12,973 nt of DNA from Gammaproteobacteria bacterium. GTDB lineage: Bacteria; Pseudomonadota; Gammaproteobacteria; Pseudomonadales; Azotimanducaceae. This document shows positions 7,649 through 12,973 of the stretch, piece after piece (position 1 is the first letter of the stretch; each line of letters opens with the position of its first letter). The position numbers and the translations under genes are program-made. Under the pieces are notes generated by a model. The model made no database searches. It saw nothing but the letters and a program-made list of their open reading frames with translations, and was not told the DNA's origin. The stretch lies in NCBI GenBank assembly GCA_026706425.1, contig JAPOYW010000520.1:1-12973 (forward strand). The letters are read 5' to 3'.

Positions 7649-7714
7649 GCCCTCTCGAAAGAGGCCCTCTCGGAAGAGGCCCTCTCGACAAGAGATGCCC
7701 TCTCGAGAGAGAGA
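7649..7714. repeat. Four tandem 15-18 nt hairpin units in the sfsA/dksA spacer
   Basis: Four consecutive units begin with GCCCTCTCG: 7649-7663 (GCCCTCTCGAAAGAG), 7664-7678 (GCCCTCTCGGAAGAG), 7679-7696 and 7697-7714. Each is self-complementary. CCTCT/AGAGG flanks a CGAA or CGGA loop in units 1 and 2, CTCT/AGAG flanks CGACA in unit 3, and unit 4 contains the perfect 10-bp palindrome CTCTCGAGAG (7700-7709). The arms are kept while loop bases differ. The array lies between the two divergent genes and 50 nt before the dksA ATG. It is too short and has no spacers, so it is not a CRISPR array. Confidence 0.75.
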
Positions 7715-7763
7715 CCTTGGCGGCGGCCAAGCATACTGGATCAATAGGATTGCCGGTAAAGCC

Positions 7764-8252
7764 ATGACCAACGAAGCAACCAGCGGAACGTCCATCGAGA
7801 CCAAGGATTCAATCCTGGGAACCTCCACCGGCGGCGTCTCCCCGTTTCGGAACTTCGTGCCCTACACCCCCGGTTCGGACGAGGAGTACATGAACCCGGA
7901 CCAGGTTGCCCACTTCCGCCACATCCTCAACGAATGGCGTCGCGAACTCATGGAGCAGGTGGATCGAACCGTCAACCAGCTCCAGGACGAAGCCTCCAAC
8001 TTCCCGGACGAGCTCGACCGCGCCACGCGCGAGGAGGAACTCGGCATCGAATTGCGGACCCGCGACCGAGAGCGTCGTCTAATCCGCAAGATCAACGAAA
8101 CCCTGGACCGGATCGACCGCAACGACTACGGCTACTGCGACACCTGTGGCGTCGAAATCGGTCTTCGTCGCCTGGAGGCCCGACCCACCGCGACCCAATG
8201 CGTGGACTGCAAGTCCCTGGACGAACTCCGCGAGAAACAGCTCCGCGGCTGA
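7764..8252 (+). CDS. dksA: RNA polymerase-binding transcription factor DksA
   Basis: DksA binds in the secondary channel of RNA polymerase and, with ppGpp, retunes transcription of rRNA and biosynthetic promoters. The 162-residue protein (151 in E. coli) has the coiled-coil segment with its acidic tip, FPDELDRATREEEL (Asp82 and Asp85, matching the two tip Asp residues of E. coli). It also has a four-Cys zinc finger: CDTCG (Cys125, Cys128) and CVDCK (Cys146, Cys149), with VEIGLRRLEARPTA between. The ATG at 7764 is chosen over a TTG at 7635, which would translate the repeat array. The N-terminal ~35 residues are the variable part of the family. gluQ begins one base after the dksA stop, a pairing conserved from E. 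coli to Pseudomonas. Confidence 0.97.
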   Translation: MTNEATSGTSIETKDSILGTSTGGVSPFRNFVPYTPGSDEEYMNPDQVAHFRHILNEWRRELMEQVDRTVNQLQDEASNFPDELDRATREEELGIELRTRDRERRLIRKINETLDRIDRNDYGYCDTCGVEIGLRRLEARPTATQCVDCKSLDELREKQLRG

Positions 8253-8253
8253 T

Positions 8254-9165
8254 GTGACGCCGAGGAGCGCCCACCCCAAGGAAGACAACGGCAAACAACC
8301 GGCGGCGGACTACGTCGGTCGGTTCGCGCCGACGCCATCGGGTCCCCTGCACATTGGGTCGCTGCTGACCGCAGTCGCATCCTGGCTCGATGCACGCGCC
8401 GCACGCGGCACCTGGCTGGTCCGAATCGACGATCTGGACGCGCCCCGCGTCGACCCCGACGCCGAGTCGGCCATTCTTGCCGCGCTGGAGTCGCATGGTC
8501 TCCGCTGGGACGGACGCGTTCATCGGCAAAGCGATCACCAAGAACGCCACGACGTCGCGATTTCACAACTGGGGGCGAGATGCTTCGCCTGCGGTTGCAC
8601 CCGTCGGGAACTGCGCGGGCTCGATCGGTATCCGGGAACATGCCGAGACAGAGGGTTGCCCCCAGACGGCAACGCCCTGAGGGTTCGAGCCGAGTCGGCG
8701 GCCCCGGGATTCACGGACCGGGTACAGGGCCACGTGGACATGTCCCACCGCACGGTGGGCGACTTCATCGTGCGACGCCGCGATGGCTTCGCCTCGTATC
8801 CCCTGGCGGTCGTCGTCGACGACCTCGCAATCGGCGTGAACAATGTCGTCCGGGGTGCCGATCTACTGGACAACACCCCCGAGCAGCTTCTGCTCGCGTG
8901 GTGGCTCGGGATGGAGGCGCCCACCTACGCTCATCTTCCGGTGGTGGTCGAAGGATCCGGTGTCAAGCTGTCCAAGCACAACCGTGCAACCGCCATCGAC
9001 AATCGATGGGCGCCGCACAACCTGGCCGCCGTACTCTCGCTGCTCGGTTTCGATCCGCCCCTCGATCGGGTCGAGACCATGCTCGCCTGGGCGGTTGACG
9101 AATGGGACATCGCCCGCGTGCCGCAGGGCACCGCACTTGCCGGTTTCTTCGCTATCGACCGCTGA
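8254..9165 (+). CDS. gluQ: Glutamyl-Q tRNA(Asp) synthetase GluQRS
   Basis: GluQRS attaches glutamate to the queuosine base at position 34 of tRNA-Asp; it is a truncated paralogue of GluRS without the anticodon-binding domain. The 303-residue product (308 in E. coli) has the class I signature GRFAPTPSGPLHIGS, WLVRIDDLDAPR, and a KMSKS-like VKLSKHNRA. A zinc site matches that of E. coli: CGC (Cys113, Cys115), Tyr126 and Cys130 in YPGTC. No ATG exists in frame near the N terminus. The GTG at 8254, one base after the dksA stop, gives the right length and implies translational coupling to dksA. The frame stays open upstream inside dksA, which I discount. The gene is convergent with the CorB-type gene. 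Confidence 0.95.
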   Translation: MTPRSAHPKEDNGKQPAADYVGRFAPTPSGPLHIGSLLTAVASWLDARAARGTWLVRIDDLDAPRVDPDAESAILAALESHGLRWDGRVHRQSDHQERHDVAISQLGARCFACGCTRRELRGLDRYPGTCRDRGLPPDGNALRVRAESAAPGFTDRVQGHVDMSHRTVGDFIVRRRDGFASYPLAVVVDDLAIGVNNVVRGADLLDNTPEQLLLAWWLGMEAPTYAHLPVVVEGSGVKLSKHNRATAIDNRWAPHNLAAVLSLLGFDPPLDRVETMLAWAVDEWDIARVPQGTALAGFFAIDR

Positions 9166-9170
9166 CGTCA
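9163..9170. other. TGACGTCA palindrome made of two convergent stop codons
   Basis: The gluQ stop TGA (9163-9165) and the minus-strand stop of the CorB-type gene (9168-9170) are the two arms of a perfect 8-bp palindrome separated by CG. Only two bases lie between the genes, so there is no room for a terminator between them and the 3' ends of the two transcripts must overlap. Confidence 0.9.
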
Positions 9171-10433
9171 GGGTGCGTCGTCCGGCAGCTCGATCACCTT
9201 GACAGTGCGAATGACGTTGTCCGTGATGCGGGCCGTCTCGATCGCGTAGCGCCCAATCCGTACCCCGACCTGACCGTCCGGAAACGCCTCCAGGTACTCG
9301 AGGACGAGCCCGTTCATGGTCCGCGGACCCGTGGTCGGGAGATCCCAGCCGAGCGCGCGGTTCACGTCGCGGACCAGGACGCTGCCGTTGATCACGTAGG
9401 ATCCGTCGGTCTGCCGATGAATCTCGCCCAGGTCGGAGGTGAAGTCGGTCGTGAACTCGCCGACGATCTCCTCGAGGATGTCCTCCATCGTCGCCATGCC
9501 CTGGATCCCGCCGTACTCGTCGACCACCAGCGCGATGCGCCGCTTGTGTCGCCGGAAGTTGAAGAGCTGGGTGTGGAGCGACGTGCTCATCGGGACGAAG
9601 TACGGCTCCTCCGTCTCCTGCACAAGGGCGGCCTTGCTGAATGTTTCCCGGCTCGTGAAACGGGACGCGCGCCGCAAGTGGAGGATGCCCACGACGTCGT
9701 CGATGTGCTCCCGGTACACCGGCAGGCGCGTGTGCTGTGAACTCTCGATCGCTTCGAGGATCGTCGCCGTGTCGTCGTTGATGTCGATGCCGGCGATCTC
9801 GGCGCGGGGCACCATGATGTCCTCCACCGTGGCGTTCTCCAGGTCCAGAATGCCGACGATCATGTCCTGATGGTCGCGGGGGAGCGTCGTGTGCTCGTTC
9901 AACACGGTCTTGAGTTCGGCGACCGAAAGCGTTTCGGACTTCTCCTCGGCCCGCGCGATCAACGGTGCCGCCATCAGGTTGCTGATCCGGTTGACGAAAA
10001 CAACCAATGGATGGGAGATCTTCAGCAGCGGTTGCAGAAGATAGGCCGACGGAAAGCCGAACGTTTCCGGTCTCGCCGCCGCGATGGTCTTCGGGGTCAC
10101 TTCGCCGAAGATCAGCAGGTAGACCGTAAACGGCACCGCGCCGAGGATCGGTCCCACACCATCGCCCAGCAGCCGGCTGGAGACCTCGCCGGCGAAAAAA
10201 GCGGCGAAGATGATGACGATATTGTTCCAAACGAGGATGACGCCCAGCAGACGGTCGGGCCGTTGCAGCAGGCGGTTGGCCTTGCGCGCACCCCGGTGGC
10301 CCTCGTTAGCGAGATGCCGAAGCCGATAGCGGTTCAGCGCCATCATCGCCGTCTCCGATCCGGCAAAATACGCGGAAAAGATGGTCAGCACGACGATGAC
10401 GAGCAGCAGGGTGCCCATCGACAGTTCGTTCAT
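9168..10433 (-). CDS. CorB/YfjD-type CNNM-family transporter (HlyC/CorC family)
   Basis: This 421-residue inner-membrane protein matches the E. coli YfjD (CorB) layout. An N-terminal DUF21/CNNM domain has about four hydrophobic segments (roughly 6-24, 62-82, 95-112, 126-150), with the conserved AYFAGSETAMMALNRYRLRH (21-40) and FGEVTPKTIAA (109-119). A CBS pair follows (about 205-328, with VEDIMVPRAEIAGIDIND and DEYGGIQGMATMEDILEEI), and then a CorC_HlyC domain (about 335-415). Family members are linked to Mg2+ and Co2+ export or Na+/Mg2+ exchange, with the CBS pair binding Mg-ATP in studied homologues. The ATG at 10433 is supported by GAGG 7 nt upstream. In the Pseudomonas order its position, between gluQ and the NtrC-type gene, would be filled by cbrA. 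Confidence 0.95.
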   Translation of the reverse strand: MNELSMGTLLLVIVVLTIFSAYFAGSETAMMALNRYRLRHLANEGHRGARKANRLLQRPDRLLGVILVWNNIVIIFAAFFAGEVSSRLLGDGVGPILGAVPFTVYLLIFGEVTPKTIAAARPETFGFPSAYLLQPLLKISHPLVVFVNRISNLMAAPLIARAEEKSETLSVAELKTVLNEHTTLPRDHQDMIVGILDLENATVEDIMVPRAEIAGIDINDDTATILEAIESSQHTRLPVYREHIDDVVGILHLRRASRFTSRETFSKAALVQETEEPYFVPMSTSLHTQLFNFRRHKRRIALVVDEYGGIQGMATMEDILEEIVGEFTTDFTSDLGEIHRQTDGSYVINGSVLVRDVNRALGWDLPTTGPRTMNGLVLEYLEAFPDGQVGVRIGRYAIETARITDNVIRTVKVIELPDDAP

Positions 10434-10440
10434 GGTATCG

Positions 10441-10444
10441 CCTC
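10441..10444 (-). promoter_or_regulatory. Ribosome binding site of the CorB-type gene
   Basis: On the minus strand GAGG stands 7 nt before the ATG at 10433, one of the few well-placed Shine-Dalgarno motifs in this window. It confirms that start. The 102-nt divergent spacer up to the regulator gene holds no convincing -35/-10 pair on either strand. Confidence 0.6.
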
Positions 10445-10535
10445 GCCGCTACAACAGCGCCACTTGTCGTACGCCGATTCTTTCACGAAAACAAACGCCC
10501 GAGGGAGGCGCAATTGTCCTGCTAGTATTGACGAG

Positions 10536-11864
10536 ATGACCCGGGTGCTCGTGATCGAACAGGACGACTCGAGCCGCCGACAACTGCGGGAGGAGTTCGA
10601 ACGCAACGGGTTCGGCGTCGTCGAAGCATCCCGTGCGGACCGGGTGGCCATCGGCAGCGCGCAAGCGGACATCGTCGTCGCCAATGCGTCCGTGGCCGCC
10701 GCGTCGTCGAACCTCGTTGCAACGGCCGCTCCGGCGCCGGTTGTGCTCTTGGCCGACTCGCCGAGCATCCCCGAGGCGGTTGAGTGCATGCGATGCGGGG
10801 CCGCCGACTACCTGCCGAGACCATTTCAAGCGAACGCCCTGATCGCGGCGATTGAACGTGCCGTCGCCTCGGCCAGCGTGCCTGCGGACCGTTCGGCGTT
10901 GTCGCCCATCATCGGCCAATGCGAAGAAATGCGAGAGCTGCTCGACCAGGCCACTTCCGTGGCCCCGACCGAGTCGTCGATACTGATTCTCGGTGAGTCC
11001 GGCACGGGAAAGGAACTGATCGCCCGGGCCCTTCACTCGGCGAGCCGGCGAAGCCATGCCCAGATGATCACCTTCAACTGCGCCGCGATTCCCGAGACGT
11101 TGATCGAGGTGGAGCTTTTCGGAAGCGGCTCGGCGAACCCTTCCTCGACACACGACTCCGCGACGCGACGCGGATTGCTCGAAGCAGCTCATGGCGGCAC
11201 CCTCTTTCTGGACGAAATCGGCGACCTTCCGACGAGCGCGCAAGCGCGCCTGGCCCAGTACCTGGATGACGGTACGTTTCGTCGCCTCGGCAGTTCACAG
11301 GTCCACCACGTCGATGTCCGCGTTATTGCCGCCACCCATCGCGACCTGCGGCAATTGACCAAGAGCGGACAGTTCCGCGAGGATCTGTTCGCTCGGCTCA
11401 ACTCGGTTTCCCTCCATGTCCCCCCTTTGCGCGAACGCGGCGACGACGTGGTCGCCATTGCGCAGACTGTGCTCGAGCGCCTCGCCGGCAAGTTCAACAA
11501 GCGTGAACTCGCCCTGTCGGCAGCGGCAATGGCGGCAATGCGGCGTTACCGGTGGCCCGGAAACGTGCGGGAACTCGAGAACGCCCTCGAGCGCGCCGTG
11601 ATCCTATGCCAGTCGACCACCATCGCCGCCGACATGCTACCCATCCACGCCGACACAACGCACGCTGCCCAGGCCGACGCACAACGAGAATCCTCGAGCA
11701 GCTTGGAGGGCTACTTCCTGCGTTTCGTCCTCGACAACGAAGATCGTCTCACCGAGACGGAGCTTGCCAAGGCGCTGGGGATCAGCCGGAAGAGCCTCTG
11801 GGAACGCCGCCAGCGACTCAACATTCCGCGACGTCGTACCCGCACCCGCGGTCCCCGACGCTAG
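10536..11864 (+). CDS. NtrC-type AAA+ regulator with degenerate receiver and no GAFTGA loop
   Basis: This 442-residue protein has three domains. The receiver-like domain (1-115) keeps acidic Asp10 and Asp11, but the phospho-acceptor position in ADIVVAN is Asn50, the Thr/Ser switch position is Ala73 (VVLLAD), and the conserved Lys is Arg95 (YLPRPF). The AAA+ domain (about 122-358) has Walker A GESGTGKE (153-160), Walker B GGTLFLDEIGD, FREDLFARLN, PPLRERGDD and RWPGNVRELENALERA. Between ELFG and GLLEAAHGG the usual GAFTGA is absent, replaced by an Ala/Ser/Thr-rich stretch (197-212). A Fis-type helix-turn-helix ends it (LAKALGISRKSLWERRQRLN, 410-429). The ATG at 10536 fits the family start; the longer open frame upstream lies antisense to the CorB-type gene. 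It sits just before pcnB, like cbrB in Pseudomonas, but no sensor kinase is adjacent. Sigma-54 activation is therefore doubtful. Confidence 0.93.
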   Translation: MTRVLVIEQDDSSRRQLREEFERNGFGVVEASRADRVAIGSAQADIVVANASVAAASSNLVATAAPAPVVLLADSPSIPEAVECMRCGAADYLPRPFQANALIAAIERAVASASVPADRSALSPIIGQCEEMRELLDQATSVAPTESSILILGESGTGKELIARALHSASRRSHAQMITFNCAAIPETLIEVELFGSGSANPSSTHDSATRRGLLEAAHGGTLFLDEIGDLPTSAQARLAQYLDDGTFRRLGSSQVHHVDVRVIAATHRDLRQLTKSGQFREDLFARLNSVSLHVPPLRERGDDVVAIAQTVLERLAGKFNKRELALSAAAMAAMRRYRWPGNVRELENALERAVILCQSTTIAADMLPIHADTTHAAQADAQRESSSSLEGYFLRFVLDNEDRLTETELAKALGISRKSLWERRQRLNIPRRRTRTRGPRR

Positions 11865-11934
11865 ACGCCTTCAGCGCCCTGACGTACACACGCCGGCCGC
11901 AATTGGAACAACGCATCGAATTACTCTTGAAGGG

Positions 11935-11950
11935 CTCGTGTACTCACGAG
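11935..11950. repeat. Perfect hairpin between the regulator gene and pcnB
   Basis: CTCGTG (11935-11940), TACT loop, CACGAG (11945-11950): a perfect 6-bp stem with a tetraloop, 70 nt after the regulator's stop codon. No T-run follows, so it is not a standard intrinsic terminator. The 165-nt spacer otherwise holds no recognisable promoter pair, and no A-rich repeats like those of the Pseudomonas sRNA CrcZ. Confidence 0.5.
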
Positions 11951-12029
11951 ACGCGCTAGCATCCCCGGGAGTCGTTTGTTGCCATGGGCCTCCCCAAGGG
12001 CGGGCTCAACAGGTCGGTGCAGGTGGAAG

Positions 12030-12965
12030 GTGGGTGCCGCTGGCTATACAATCGCCGCACCCTTCGAGACGCCATCCTTCTCCTTGCTGAAGCGGATTAC
12101 CGAACACGACATCGACCGCACTCGTGTGTCCGAGAAAGCGGTCACCGTGATCGACAAGCTGCGCGGCGCCGGATTCGATGCCTATCTCGTCGGTGGCTGT
12201 GTACGGGACCTGTTGCTCGGCAAGGTGCCGAAAGACTTCGATGTCGCGACCGACGCGACGCCGGAGGACGTGAGAAAGGTCTTTCCCCGGGTCCGCCTCG
12301 TGGGCCGACGGTTCCGAATCGTGCATGTTCGAGTGGGTCGCGAGATCATCGAGGTGTCGACGTTCCGGCGTGCGGTTGCCAAGGGGGATGACCACGGGCC
12401 CCACCTCTCCGACGACGGCATGATCATCCGGGACAACCTCTACGGGACCATTGACCAGGACGCATTCCGGCGCGACTTCACCGTCAACGCGCTCTACTAC
12501 GACCCCTCGGCCGATGTCGTACTCGACTATTGCGAGGGAATGAAGGACATTTCATCACGCACCCTGCGGCTCATCGGGGAGCCCGAAACCCGGTTTCAGG
12601 AAGACCCCGTGCGGATTCTGCGCGCCGTCCGGTTTGCGGCCAAGCTGGACCTTGAGCTGCATCCCGCTACCGAGGCGGCCATCGCTCCCATGTGCGAGAT
12701 GCTCAACGCCATACCGCCCGCACGCCTATTCGACGAATTCACCAAGTTGTTTCTGACCGGCCACGGCGAACGATCCTTCGAGTTGCTGTACGAACACGAC
12801 CTCGTGGAGATCCTCTTCCCGTTACCGCCGCACGGACAAGCGACCGCCAAGCTTGCGCTCGCCAGTACGGATCAACGCCTACGCGAAAATACGCCGGTAA
12901 CCCCGGGTCTCCTCACTGCCGCGTTCCCGCGCCCCCCCACGCCACGGCCTCCCCCCGCTTCGTAG
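12030..12965 (+). CDS. pcnB: Poly(A) polymerase I PcnB, C-terminal part missing or frameshifted
   Basis: PcnB adds 3' poly(A) tails to RNAs and marks them for decay. The nucleotidyltransferase head shows AYLVGGCVRDLLLGKVPKDF with the catalytic acidic pair Asp69 and Asp71 (KDFDVAT), then VRLVGRRFRIVHV, REIIEVSTFRR, RRDFTVNALYYD and EDPVRILRAVRFAAK. The head and start of the neck domain are intact. After TPVTPGLLTAAF (about 12891-12926) the sequence turns into Pro-rich residues and stops at 12965, whereas E. coli PcnB has well over 100 more residues; C7 (12932-12938) and C6 (12951-12956) runs lie here. There is no ATG before the conserved core. The GTG at 12030, with AGGTGG just upstream, is my choice; a TTG at 11976 and a TTG at 12084 are alternatives. 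E. coli pcnB also uses a non-ATG start (AUU). Confidence 0.9.
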   Translation: MGAAGYTIAAPFETPSFSLLKRITEHDIDRTRVSEKAVTVIDKLRGAGFDAYLVGGCVRDLLLGKVPKDFDVATDATPEDVRKVFPRVRLVGRRFRIVHVRVGREIIEVSTFRRAVAKGDDHGPHLSDDGMIIRDNLYGTIDQDAFRRDFTVNALYYDPSADVVLDYCEGMKDISSRTLRLIGEPETRFQEDPVRILRAVRFAAKLDLELHPATEAAIAPMCEMLNAIPPARLFDEFTKLFLTGHGERSFELLYEHDLVEILFPLPPHGQATAKLALASTDQRLRENTPVTPGLLTAAFPRPPTPRPPPAS

Positions 12966-12973
12966 CGCGGGCC

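Noticed and set aside
7649..7714. CRISPR array
   Set aside because: The units are 15-18 nt and abut with no spacers; no cas gene is in the window.
7718..7737. dksA promoter with CATACT as the -10 box
   Set aside because: The -10 matches only four of six bases and no -35 hexamer lies at 16-18 nt upstream.
8863..10230. A long minus-strand frame overlapping gluQ and the CorB-type gene in another frame
   Set aside because: It covers parts of two well-supported genes, is Arg/Gly/His-rich and has no domain; it is a frame artefact of high GC.
9870..10535. N-terminal extension of the NtrC-type regulator by about 220 codons
   Set aside because: It lies antisense to the CorB-type gene, reads as Arg/Gln-rich nonsense, and the receiver-like domain starts cleanly at the ATG at 10536.
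11865..12029. A CrcZ-type sRNA gene between the regulator and pcnB
   Set aside because: The spacer is too short, has no A-rich Hfq/Crc-type motifs and no GG-N10-GC sigma-54 promoter.

Overview
The window is a gene-dense, GC-rich stretch of bacterial chromosome carrying 12 protein-coding genes. It has no RNA genes, insertion sequences, phage genes or CRISPR arrays that I can see. The gene set and order point to a gammaproteobacterium outside the enterics. An M23 peptidase, anmK and erpA are adjacent, as in Pseudomonas. erpA, a ClC gene and hemL are adjacent, as in E. coli (there in the order hemL-clcA-erpA). The string sfsA, dksA, gluQ, then pcnB is the E. coli order, and an NtrC-type regulator directly upstream of pcnB sits where Pseudomonas has cbrB. 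I cannot name the genus.

Layout: (1) 2-2324, plus strand: the 3' part of an OapA/M23 peptidoglycan endopeptidase and anmK, both acting on murein turnover and recycling. (2) 2331-2663, minus strand: erpA, an A-type Fe-S carrier, convergent with anmK. (3) 2844-6861, plus strand: a ClC-family anion transporter with a degenerate C-terminal CBS region, hemL (4 nt downstream) and a PfkB-family sugar/nucleoside kinase (12 nt downstream), probably one transcript. (4) 6874-7584, minus strand: sfsA, convergent with the kinase gene. (5) 7764-9165, plus strand: dksA and gluQ, separated by one base. A small tandem array of hairpin-forming repeats lies in the divergent sfsA/dksA spacer. (6) 9168-10433, minus strand: a CorB/CNNM-type transporter whose stop codon forms a palindrome with the gluQ stop. 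(7) 10536-11864, plus strand: an NtrC-type AAA+ regulator. (8) 12030-12965, plus strand: pcnB, which has no upstream ATG and whose frame closes early near the window edge.

Most genes are ordinary housekeeping genes. The most unusual item is the NtrC-type regulator. Its receiver domain has Asn at the phospho-acceptor position and lacks the conserved Thr/Ser and Lys. Its AAA+ domain keeps Walker A, Walker B and the arginine-finger region but has no GAFTGA loop, the part that normally touches sigma-54. It sits in the cbrB position with no cbrA sensor kinase beside it, and a CorB-type transporter gene occupies that space on the other strand. The ClC protein is the second point of interest: by alignment from memory with E. 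coli ClcA it keeps the external gating Glu but lacks the Ser, internal proton Glu and Tyr of the classical anion pathway. Smaller oddities are the hairpin array, a possible leaderless erpA transcript, and non-coding hairpins at gene ends. I saw no convincing new multi-gene system.
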